From: Leifsonia sp052114085
Lineage (GTDB): Bacteria > Actinomycetota > Actinomycetes > Actinomycetales > Microbacteriaceae
Assembly: GCF_052114085.1 (NCBI RefSeq)
Contig: NZ_JBFREB010000001.1
Location: forward strand, 1,860,001-1,924,000
Direction: 5' to 3'
Length of the DNA: 64,000 bases
Shown here: in pieces, positions 1 through 6,964 of the stretch
Position numbering within the stretch: position 1 is the stretch's first letter
Layout of the letters: each line of letters opens with the position of its first letter
Program-made: the position numbers and the translations under genes
The notes under the pieces: generated by a model
Databases searched by the model: none
Seen by the model: the letters and a program-made list of their open reading frames with translations, nothing else
Told to the model about the DNA's origin: nothing

Positions 1-1166
1 CGGTCCTTGAACTCGTTCCACTTCAGCGGGCGGTTGTCGAGCGCACTCGGGAGGCGGAAGCCGTGCTCCACCAGCGTCCGCTTGCGCGACGCGTCACCCT
101 CGTACATGGCGCCGATCTGGGGCACGGTGACGTGCGACTCGTCGATCACGACGAGGAAGTCGTCAGCGAAATAGTCGAGCAGGCAGTGCGGAGCTTCACC
201 CGGCCTGCGGCCGTCGATGTGGCGCGAGTAGTTCTCGATGCCCGAGCAGAAGCCGATCTGCTCCATCATCTCCAGATCGAACTGAGTCCGCATGCGGAGT
301 CGCTGAGCCTCGAGGAGCTTGCCTTCGCGCTCGAGTTCCTGCAGCCGCTCGCCCAGTTCCTCCTGGATCGTGCCGATGGCCCGCTGGATCGTGGCCGGGC
401 TCGCGGCGTAGTGCGTCGCCGGGAACACGGACACCGCGTCCATCTTGCTGATCACGTCTCCGGTCAGCGGGTGCAGCGAGTACAGCGCCTCGATCTCGTC
501 GCCGAACAGCTCGATCCGGATCGCGTGCTCTTCGTAGACCGGGATGATCTCGATCGTGTCGCCACGCACGCGGAACTTGCCGCGCGAGAAGTCGACGTCG
601 TTGCGCTCGTACTGCATGTTGACGAACCGGCGGATCAGCGCATCGCGCCCGACGCTCTGGCCGACCTGCAGCGCGACCATCGCCTCCAGGTACTCTTCTG
701 CAGCGCCGAGACCGTAGATGCACGACACGGTCGACACGACGATGACGTCACGCCGACTCAGCAGCGAGTTCGTCGTCGAGTGGCGGAGCCGCTCGACCTC
801 CGCGTTGATCGAGGAGTCCTTCTCGATGAACGTGTCCGTCTGCGGGACGTATGCCTCGGGCTGGTAGTAGTCGTAGTACGAGACGAAGTACTCGACCGCG
901 TTGTTCGGCATGAGCTCGCGGAACTCGTTCGCCAGCTGGGCTGCCAGCGTCTTGTTGTGGGCGAGAACCAGCGTCGGACGCTGCACCTGCTCGATCAGCC
1001 ACGCCGTCGTCGCCGACTTGCCGGTGCCCGTCGCGCCCAACAGCACGACATCGGTCTCGCCGGCGTTGATGCGACCGGCGAGCTCGGCGATCGCCTGCGG
1101 CTGATCACCGCTGGGCGAGTACTCGCTGACGACCTCGAAGGGACGGACGGAGCGCGTGGGAAGCAT
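1..1166 (-). CDS. uvrB: UvrABC system protein B, N-terminal part (gene runs off the window)
   Basis: UvrB is the helicase-like damage-verification subunit of nucleotide excision repair; it takes damaged DNA from UvrA and recruits UvrC. The 388 visible codons begin MLPTRSVRPFEVV. The Walker A motif GATGTGKS lies near residues 37-44, followed by LAHNKTLAAQLANEFRE and the beta-hairpin region rich in tyrosine (SYYDYYQPEAY). The C-terminal helicase half is beyond position 1. A TAG stop sits four codons upstream in frame, so the ATG at 1166 is the first possible start. A GGAGG is only one base from that ATG, too close to act as a ribosome binding site, whereas TAGACT lies exactly six bases upstream; a leaderless mRNA is likely. 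Confidence 0.97.
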   Translation of the reverse strand, partial: MLPTRSVRPFEVVSEYSPSGDQPQAIAELAGRINAGETDVVLLGATGTGKSATTAWLIEQVQRPTLVLAHNKTLAAQLANEFRELMPNNAVEYFVSYYDYYQPEAYVPQTDTFIEKDSSINAEVERLRHSTTNSLLSRRDVIVVSTVSCIYGLGAAEEYLEAMVALQVGQSVGRDALIRRFVNMQYERNDVDFSRGKFRVRGDTIEIIPVYEEHAIRIELFGDEIEALYSLHPLTGDVISKMDAVSVFPATHYAASPATIQRAIGTIQEELGERLQELEREGKLLEAQRLRMRTQFDLEMMEQIGFCSGIENYSRHIDGRRPGEAPHCLLDYFADDFLVVIDESHVTVPQIGAMYEGDASRKRTLVEHGFRLPSALDNRPLKWNEFKD

Positions 1167-1172
1167 GCCTCC

Positions 1173-1178
1173 AGTCTA
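1173..1178 (-). promoter_or_regulatory. -10 box TAGACT of uvrB (leaderless)
   Basis: TAGACT on the minus strand ends six bases before the uvrB ATG, so transcription should start at or next to the start codon. Confidence 0.55.
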
Positions 1179-1255
1179 GGAAGGACCACCGACACTGCGT
1201 TCGGCTCTCGCTCACAGCGGAACCGATTCCGGGGCCGGGCCGCGCGCTTGAGATC

Positions 1256-1268
1256 GGAAACGGAGGAC
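1256..1268 (+). repeat. Dispersed motif GGAAACGGAGGAC, copy 1
   Basis: The 13-mer GGAAACGGAGGAC lies in the coaE-uvrB spacer. The same 13-mer recurs at 28793-28805, with a one-mismatch inverted copy at 28870-28882. All copies I found are non-coding. Confidence 0.5.
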
Positions 1269-1301
1269 GCCTGCCCGTCAACGTCGTGAAACGCCGCGAT
1301 C

Positions 1302-1337
1302 GGAGGACTTTCCGCTCTTCGAAAGCGGGTCTCCTCC
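1302..1337. repeat. Hairpin-forming inverted repeat with GGAGGA/TCCTCC arms
   Basis: Outer arms GGAGGA (1302-1307) and TCCTCC (1332-1337) enclose inner arms CCGCT (1312-1316) and AGCGG (1324-1328). It lies just past the coaE stop and could end coaE transcription, but no T-run follows. It also carries the CGGAGGACTTT motif seen again near 28.8 kb. Confidence 0.45.
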
Positions 1338-1362
1338 CGTTCGCGCAGCGGAAGGTGGCGCG

Positions 1363-1965
1363 TCAGGAACGCCCGGTGAGCTCGGTCCAGAGCGCGTCGA
1401 CCTGTTCGAGGGTGTGCGAGAGCGTTCCTCCGGTCTCGATCACCACGTCGGCGACGGCCAGCCGTTCGTCGTCGGACGCCTGCGAGCGGATCCGGCGCTC
1501 GGCCTCCCCCGCGTCCATGCCGCGGAGCGTGACCAGCCGCTGGATGCGCGTGGCTGCGTCAGCGTGAGCGACCACGACCCGGTCGAACGGGTACTCGTTG
1601 GCCGACTCGACGAGCAGCGGCACGTCGTAGATCACGATCGCGTCCGGGTCGGCTGCGCCGGCGGCCTCGAAGCGGGCGGTCGAGGCGGCCAGCACGGCCG
1701 GGTGAGTGATTCCGTTCAGCGCCTGCAGCGCCTCGGGGTCGCCGAAGACGATCGCCCCGAGGGCCGGCCGGTTCAGGGAGCCGTCGGCTGCGATCACCCC
1801 TTCACCGAAGCGCTGCGCGATCTCCGCCAGCGCCGGAGTGCCCGGCTCGACGACCTCGCGGGCGATGCGGTCGGCGTCCACAACGACGGCCCCGTTGGAG
1901 GCGAGGCGGGAGGCGATGGTCGATTTTCCGGAGGCGATCCCGCCGGTGAGTCCGATCAGCTGCAC
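1363..1965 (-). CDS. coaE: Dephospho-CoA kinase
   Basis: Catalyses the last step of coenzyme A synthesis, phosphorylating the ribose 3'-OH of dephospho-CoA with ATP in the cytoplasm. The 200-residue protein is the normal size for the compact bacterial enzyme. It starts MQLIGLTGGIASGKST with the P-loop at residues 8-16, followed by the DADRIAREV motif (about 30-38) typical of CoaE. The start is GTG; no Shine-Dalgarno is visible, but TAGTCT ends exactly six bases upstream. It lies downstream of rpsA and upstream of uvrB, the usual actinobacterial order. Mycobacterial CoaE has an extra C-terminal UPF0157 domain, which is absent here. Confidence 0.97.
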   Translation of the reverse strand: MQLIGLTGGIASGKSTIASRLASNGAVVVDADRIAREVVEPGTPALAEIAQRFGEGVIAADGSLNRPALGAIVFGDPEALQALNGITHPAVLAASTARFEAAGAADPDAIVIYDVPLLVESANEYPFDRVVVAHADAATRIQRLVTLRGMDAGEAERRIRSQASDDERLAVADVVIETGGTLSHTLEQVDALWTELTGRS

Positions 1966-1971
1966 CCGCCA

Positions 1972-1977
1972 AGACTA
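1972..1977 (-). promoter_or_regulatory. -10 box TAGTCT of coaE (leaderless)
   Basis: TAGTCT ends six bases before the GTG start of coaE. With the strong rpsA terminator just upstream, coaE probably has its own promoter. Confidence 0.5.
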
Positions 1978-2001
1978 CCCGCGGCGGGTCCGGGAACGAC
2001 G

Positions 2002-2031
2002 AAACGGCCGGCCCCGAAGGGCCGGCCGTTT
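2002..2031 (-). terminator. Intrinsic terminator of rpsA
   Basis: A perfect 13-bp stem (AAACGGCCGGCCC paired with its complement) closes over a four-base loop, 14 bases past the rpsA stop. The minus-strand transcript ends in TTTCGTCGTT. Confidence 0.8.
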
Positions 2032-2045
2032 CTGACATCAGATGC

Positions 2046-3488
2046 TCAGTTGTTAGAGCTGAGCTTCTCGCGCAGAGCCGCGAGCGACTCGTCGTCGGCG
2101 AGGGTTCCGGCGTTGGCCGACTCGGACGAGAAGGTGGACGAGCCGGTGTCGGCAGCGGCCTCTTCGAGGCCCTTGGCGACCTGGCGCTTGTGCGCCTCCC
2201 AGCGCGCCTGAGCGGCAGCGTACTGCTGCTCCCACTCCTCGCGCTGCGACTCGAAGCCTTCCTTCCACTCGTTGGTCTCCGCGTCGAAGCCCTCCGGGTA
2301 CTTGTAGTTGCCCTGGTCGTCGTACTCGGTGACCATGCCGTAGAGCGCCGGGTCGAACTCGGTGCCCTCGGGGTCGACGCCCTCGTTCGCCTGCTTCAGC
2401 GACAGCGAGATGCGGCGGCGCTCCAGGTCGATGTCGATGACCTTGACGAACACCTCGTCGCCCACCGAGACGACCTGCTCGGCCAGCTCGACGTGCTTGC
2501 CGGACAGCTCGGAGATGTGCACGAGGCCCTCGATGCCGTCCGCGACGCGGACGAACGCACCGAACGGAACCAGCTTGGTGACCTTGCCCGGTGCGACCTG
2601 ACCGATCGCGTGGGTGCGGGCGAAGACCTGCCACGGGTCCTCCTGCGTCGCCTTCAGCGACAGCGAGACGCGCTCGCGGTCGAGGTCGACCTCGAGGATC
2701 TCGACGGTGACCTCCTGGCCCACCTCGACGACCTCGGAGGCGTGCTCGATGTGCTTCCAGGACAGCTCCGACACGTGGACGAGACCGTCGACGCCGCCGA
2801 GGTCGACGAACGCACCGAAGTTGACGATCGACGAGACGACGCCCTTGCGGACCTGGCCCTTGTGCAGGTTGTTGAGGAACGTGGTGCGGGACTCCGACTG
2901 GGTCTGCTCCAGCAGCGCGCGGCGGGAGAGCACCACGTTGTTGCGGTTCTTGTCGAGCTCGAGGATCTTGGCCTCGATCTCCTGACCCAGGTACGGGGTG
3001 AGGTCGCGGACACGGCGCAGCTCGATGAGCGAAGCCGGCAGGAAGCCGCGCAGGCCGATGTCGACGATCAGGCCGCCCTTGACGACCTCGATGACCGTAC
3101 CGGTGACGACGCCGTCGGCCTCCTTGATCTTCTCCACGTCACCCCACGCACGCTCGTACTGCGCACGCTTCTTGGACAGGATGAGACGACCCTCTTTGTC
3201 CTCCTTCTGGAGAACGAGGGCCTCGACGGTGTCGCCGACCTCGACGACCTCGGTGGGGTCGACGTCGTGCTTGATGGAAAGTTCGCGCGAGGGGATGACA
3301 CCCTCGGTCTTGTAACCGACGTCGAGGAGGACCTCGTCGCGGTCGATCTTGACGACGGTGCCTTCGATCAGGTCTCCGTCGTTGAAGAACTTCAGCGTCT
3401 TTTCGACCGCGGCAAGAAAGTCTTCAGCAGATCCGATGTCGTTGACGGCGACCTGCTTGGGTGCCTTGTCGGTCGTTGCGGTTGTCAT
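2046..3488 (-). CDS. rpsA: 30S ribosomal protein S1
   Basis: S1 binds mRNA and helps load it on the 30S subunit. The 480-residue protein starts MTTATTDKAPKQ and holds four S1 RNA-binding domains (roughly 38-105, 125-190, 210-280 and 296-365), each opening with a G-x3-G-x-V type strand; domains 3 and 4 are the most canonical (FGAFVDLGG, FGAFVRVADG). Actinobacterial S1 has four repeats rather than the six of E. coli. The acidic tail after about residue 380 is low complexity with many E, Q and A. The ATG at 3488 has GGAG upstream and matches the family N-terminus; the open frame extends 30 codons further up but that part is non-conserved. A strong terminator follows. Confidence 0.97.
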   Translation of the reverse strand: MTTATTDKAPKQVAVNDIGSAEDFLAAVEKTLKFFNDGDLIEGTVVKIDRDEVLLDVGYKTEGVIPSRELSIKHDVDPTEVVEVGDTVEALVLQKEDKEGRLILSKKRAQYERAWGDVEKIKEADGVVTGTVIEVVKGGLIVDIGLRGFLPASLIELRRVRDLTPYLGQEIEAKILELDKNRNNVVLSRRALLEQTQSESRTTFLNNLHKGQVRKGVVSSIVNFGAFVDLGGVDGLVHVSELSWKHIEHASEVVEVGQEVTVEILEVDLDRERVSLSLKATQEDPWQVFARTHAIGQVAPGKVTKLVPFGAFVRVADGIEGLVHISELSGKHVELAEQVVSVGDEVFVKVIDIDLERRRISLSLKQANEGVDPEGTEFDPALYGMVTEYDDQGNYKYPEGFDAETNEWKEGFESQREEWEQQYAAAQARWEAHKRQVAKGLEEAAADTGSSTFSSESANAGTLADDESLAALREKLSSNN

Positions 3489-3573
3489 GTAGTGGGTGCT
3501 CCGTAATGGACAGGATTCAGGCCGGTCGCGATGATGATGTGTAGTTTTCCGCGAACGGCAGGCGGATAGAGGT

Positions 3574-3587
3574 GTCACAGAAGTGAC
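3574..3587 (-). promoter_or_regulatory. Inverted repeat GTCAC-N4-GTGAC at the predicted 5' end of the rpsA mRNA
   Basis: The arms lie about 6-20 bases downstream of a TAAACT -10 box (3593-3598), so they would form a small hairpin at the very 5' end of the rpsA leader, or act as an operator over the transcription start. Confidence 0.35.
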
Positions 3588-3592
3588 GTTCT

Positions 3593-3598
3593 AGTTTA
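3593..3598 (-). promoter_or_regulatory. Candidate -10 box TAAACT of rpsA
   Basis: TAAACT overlaps the TAA stop of the upstream epimerase gene. It predicts a leader of about 98 bases before the rpsA ATG. Confidence 0.45.
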
Positions 3599-4579
3599 CC
3601 GGGCTGCGGACGCGTGCAGCAAGTCGCGGCCGGCGAGGATGTCACGCAGTGCGGGTTCCAGTTCGGGATAGGCGAACGAGTACCCCGCTTCGAGCAGCCG
3701 TTCGGGCACCACCCACCTGCTCTTCAGCACCAATTCGGTCTCCGTGCGGATCGCGGCCGAGCCGATCTCGAGCATCCAGCGGTGCGCCGGGAGGCCGATC
3801 CGCACGCCGAGCAGCCGTCGTAGCGTCGCCATGAGCGTGCGGTTGTCGGTGGGATGCGGAGCCGCGAGATTGACGGGGCCGTCGAGTTCCGCGCGCTCAC
3901 GGAGGAATTCGATCGCTCCGAGGACGTCGGCGATGTGCACCCAACTGAACCGCTGACTCCCTCCGCGCGCACGGAACTCGTGAAAGGTGCCGGCGTTGCG
4001 GCGCGCCGTCGTCGCGAACCATCGGCCGTCCACCTGTGGACCGCCGAGTCCGAAGCGGACCAGGTTGACCAGCGGGGTGAGCGCGCTGCCGTCACCGAGC
4101 ACGATGGCCATGCGCAGGGCGACCCGCCGGGTGGCGGGCAGCTCGCCTTCCAAGAGCTCCCGCTCCCACGCCTTGGCCACCTCGACGGAGAAGCCGGTGC
4201 CGAGCTCGCCGGTGGACTCCGTCATCGGCCGGTCCTCGGCGTGCCGGTAGATCGTCGCCGTTGAAGCGTTGAACCAGACCGGCGGCGGTGCATCGCTCGT
4301 GGCGATCGCCTCCCGTACCGCTCTCGTGGTCGCCAGCCGTGACCGGAAGATCTCGGCACGGTTGGCGTCGCCGTAACGGCAGTTCACACTCTTTCCGGCG
4401 AGGTTGATCACCGCGGCCGAGCCGGAGACCGCCGCGCGCAGACCGGCTGCGTCATCCCAGCGGACGTCGGGCCCGCTGCGCCCCACTAGCACGACCTCCG
4501 CGCCGGCGGCCCGGTAGTGCTGCTCCAGGTACCGGCCGACGAACCCGGACGCCCCGGTGATCACGATGCGCTCGCTCAC
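3596..4579 (-). CDS. TIGR01777 family NAD(P)-binding epimerase
   Basis: A 327-residue extended short-chain dehydrogenase. The Rossmann nucleotide-binding motif GASGFVGRY is at residues 9-17, and INLAGKSVNCRY is typical of the TIGR01777/YfcH group; the C-terminal part (RWMLEIG, WVVPERLLEAGY) matches the DUF1731 tail of that family. Substrate and product are not known for the group. The GTG start overlaps the stop of the DUF4166 gene by four bases, so the two are co-translated. DUF4166 domains occur next to, or fused with, NAD(P)-binding proteins in actinobacteria, which suggests a joint role, possibly in lipid or cell-envelope metabolism (inference). Confidence 0.88.
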   Translation of the reverse strand: MSERIVITGASGFVGRYLEQHYRAAGAEVVLVGRSGPDVRWDDAAGLRAAVSGSAAVINLAGKSVNCRYGDANRAEIFRSRLATTRAVREAIATSDAPPPVWFNASTATIYRHAEDRPMTESTGELGTGFSVEVAKAWERELLEGELPATRRVALRMAIVLGDGSALTPLVNLVRFGLGGPQVDGRWFATTARRNAGTFHEFRARGGSQRFSWVHIADVLGAIEFLRERAELDGPVNLAAPHPTDNRTLMATLRRLLGVRIGLPAHRWMLEIGSAAIRTETELVLKSRWVVPERLLEAGYSFAYPELEPALRDILAGRDLLHASAAR

Positions 4580-5205
4580 GGCGACTGCTCTCCCTCTTCT
4601 GCGATCCGATAGTGGAACCGCCCTCGATACTGGTAGACCCTGCCGATGACGGGCGCGGCCACGGTGATGGATACCGACTGGACTTCTGCGGTGTCGTCCC
4701 AGCGTTCGGTGAGCACCACCACCGGAGCGAGCGGACGCGGGACACGGACCCGCCGCCCGCCGAGGACGAGCCAGACCGCGGTCGACCGGAGGCGCAGCCC
4801 GCCATCGCGCACAGTCGCGGCGAAGCGGGCCTCCGTGCGGACGGGCCGACCGAGCCGGTCGAGCAGCGCCCCGTCCGAGACACCGATCTCGTCGATCATG
4901 GCCTCCCGTCGGTTGCGGAGCTCGAACACGCGGACTGCCGCCACCGCCGGCGACCCGTCAGCGGTCGTCAGCGGCTGGTTCTCCACCGTGAACGGCACCG
5001 CCCGCTCCCACACGGGGAACATCACGTGCGCCCGCGCGAAGATCGCCAGTACCGGCCACAACCACCGCCGCGGAGTGCCGACCGTATCGAACACGCCGCT
5101 CCCCCGGCCGATCGCGCCGGCCGGGATCGCGTCGAAGTACGCCCGCAGTCGCGGGTGGAGCTCATCGAACGCCGCGCCCAGCACGGCGCGATACGGGGAG
5201 GTCAC
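4576..5205 (-). CDS. DUF4166 domain-containing protein
   Basis: A 209-residue protein of unknown function. From the GTG at 5205 it reads VTSPYRAVLGAAFDELHP, and the DUF4166 hallmarks follow: a short loop GRGSGVFDTVG near residue 32, a WPVLAIFARAHVMFP segment, then alternating strands to the end (WDDTAEVQSVSITVAAPVIG, YQYRGRFHYRI). No signal peptide or clear membrane span is seen. The frame stays open about 160 codons further upstream, but that part is antisense to the DUF885 gene and looks like shadow coding. The gene follows the DUF885 stop by 20 bases and overlaps the epimerase start, so it probably belongs to that transcript. Confidence 0.8.
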   Translation of the reverse strand: MTSPYRAVLGAAFDELHPRLRAYFDAIPAGAIGRGSGVFDTVGTPRRWLWPVLAIFARAHVMFPVWERAVPFTVENQPLTTADGSPAVAAVRVFELRNRREAMIDEIGVSDGALLDRLGRPVRTEARFAATVRDGGLRLRSTAVWLVLGGRRVRVPRPLAPVVVLTERWDDTAEVQSVSITVAAPVIGRVYQYRGRFHYRIAEEGEQSP

Positions 5206-5225
5206 CGCTGGTGAAGGTGCGCCGC

Positions 5226-6899
5226 TCAGTCGAGCAGCGCCGCCTTCAGCGTGTCGAGGCCGACGCCTCCGATGTCGAGCGCCTTCTTGTGGAACGCCTT
5301 GATGTCGAACGAAGCACCCTCGCGGCGGGCGTACTCGTCGCGCAGCTGCTCCCAGATGCGCTGACCGATCTTGTACGACGGCGCCTGGCCCGGCCACCCG
5401 AGATAGCGGTTCACCTCGAAGCGCACGAACGGGTCGTTCATGTTGACGTTTTCGCGGAGGAACGGGAACGCGTCCTCCCCGGTCCAGGGGCGCGATGCGT
5501 CGGGAAGCGGCTTTTCGAGGTGCACACCGATGTCGAGCACCACGCGAGCAGCGCGCATCCGCTGGCCGTCGAGCATTCCGAGCCGGTCGGCCGGGTCGTC
5601 GAGGTAGCCGAGCTGCTCCATGAGGCGCTCGGCGTACAGCGCCCAGCCCTCGGCGTGGCCGGACGTGCCCGCGATGCGGCGCCACGAGTTGAGCTGCGCC
5701 TTGTTGTACGTCGCTTGCGCGATCTGCAGGTGGTGGCCCGGAACGCCCTCGTGATACACGGTCGTCAGTTCACGCCAGGTGTCGAACTCGGTGACGCCTT
5801 CCGGAACGCTCCACCACATGCGGCCCGCACGAGCGAAGTCGTCGCTGGGGCCGGTGTAGTAGATGCCGCCCTCCTGGGTGGGGGCGATCATGCATTCGAG
5901 GCGGCGGATCTCGGCCGGGATGTCGAAGTGCGACTTACCGAGCTCCTCGATTGCGCGGTCGCTCGTCTCTTGCATCCAGCGCTGCAGGGCGTCGGTGCCA
6001 TGCAGCTTGCGGCTCGCGTCGCCGTCGAGGAACGCGATCGCTTCGTGAACGCTCGCACCCGGCTTGATCTCGTTCGCGATCGACTCCTGCTCGGAGCGCA
6101 TCCGCGCCAACTCCTCGATGCCCCACTCGTAGGTCTCGTCGAGGTCGACGGTGGCCCCGAGGAATCCGCGCGAAGCGAGAGCGTAGAGCTCGCGCCCCAC
6201 CGCGTCCTTCTCGGGAGCGTGCGGGGCGAGCTCGTTCTCGAAGAAGTCGGCGAGCGTCGCATAGGCCTGGGCGGACTCCTGAGCCCCCGCGGCCAGGTCG
6301 GCCTTCAGAGACTCGGGCAGCTCGCCGTTGAGCGGCTTCGCATCGGCGGTGAAGCCGAAGAAGAATCCGGTGTCGGCGACCTGCTTGCGGGCCTGCGCGA
6401 GCACCTCGCGCACCTGGCGGATCGCCGGGACGTTGCCGGCCTGGATGCCGCTGCGCAGCGTCTCGATGTAGCCGTCCATCGCAGCGGGCAGGTTGTGGAG
6501 GCGCTTGGCGACGTTGGCCCAGTCGTCTTCGGTGTCGGTCGGGACCAGGTCGAAGATGTCGCGCAGCTCTTGCGCCGGCGAGGCGATGACGTTGAGGTCG
6601 CGCTGGGCGAAGCCTGCCTCGTGCTTCTCGATCGTGAGCTGCAGCTCGCGCGCCAGGTCCATCTGGGTGATGCGGTCGATCTCGTCGACCGACTCGGCCG
6701 CCTGGATGCGGGCGAGCGTCTCCTTCACCTTCGCGATGGCGTGCTCGGCGCCCGCCGGTGAGTAGTCGGCGTACTCGCCCTCGCGGCCGGGACGCCCGAG
6801 CCACACGTGGAATTCCGGGTACAGCTCGAGCTGGGTGTCTACCCACTCCTCGGCGATCGTGTCGACCGGGGTGGGTTCGCGCTTCTGATCGTTGGTCAT
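5226..6899 (-). CDS. DUF885 family protein, probable zinc metallopeptidase
   Basis: A 557-residue protein with the DUF885 signature: a thermolysin-like HEGVPGHHLQ motif at about residues 380-389, in which HExxH-like histidines plus a downstream glutamate would bind zinc. The N-terminal half is helical (LARELQLTIEKHEAGFAQRDLN). The family is annotated as uncharacterised or as carboxypeptidase-like; the substrate cannot be told from sequence. No signal peptide is visible, so it is probably cytoplasmic. The ATG start has no Shine-Dalgarno, but TAGGGT lies exactly six bases upstream. It is the first gene of a likely transcript through DUF4166 and the epimerase. Confidence 0.9.
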   Translation of the reverse strand: MTNDQKREPTPVDTIAEEWVDTQLELYPEFHVWLGRPGREGEYADYSPAGAEHAIAKVKETLARIQAAESVDEIDRITQMDLARELQLTIEKHEAGFAQRDLNVIASPAQELRDIFDLVPTDTEDDWANVAKRLHNLPAAMDGYIETLRSGIQAGNVPAIRQVREVLAQARKQVADTGFFFGFTADAKPLNGELPESLKADLAAGAQESAQAYATLADFFENELAPHAPEKDAVGRELYALASRGFLGATVDLDETYEWGIEELARMRSEQESIANEIKPGASVHEAIAFLDGDASRKLHGTDALQRWMQETSDRAIEELGKSHFDIPAEIRRLECMIAPTQEGGIYYTGPSDDFARAGRMWWSVPEGVTEFDTWRELTTVYHEGVPGHHLQIAQATYNKAQLNSWRRIAGTSGHAEGWALYAERLMEQLGYLDDPADRLGMLDGQRMRAARVVLDIGVHLEKPLPDASRPWTGEDAFPFLRENVNMNDPFVRFEVNRYLGWPGQAPSYKIGQRIWEQLRDEYARREGASFDIKAFHKKALDIGGVGLDTLKAALLD

Positions 6900-6905
6900 G
6901 ATTCG

Positions 6906-6911
6906 ACCCTA
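6906..6911 (-). promoter_or_regulatory. -10 box TAGGGT of the DUF885 gene (leaderless)
   Basis: TAGGGT ends six bases before the ATG. Confidence 0.5.
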
Positions 6912-6964
6912 TCGACGACGGCCGCCGCAGGGCACGACAAAATCCGACCTGTGGATAAGTCGTG

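Noticed and set aside
1167..1362. A LexA (SOS) box upstream of uvrB
   Set aside because: GGAACCGATTCC is palindromic but lacks the GAAC-N4-GTTC core, and it lies too far from the start for a confident call.
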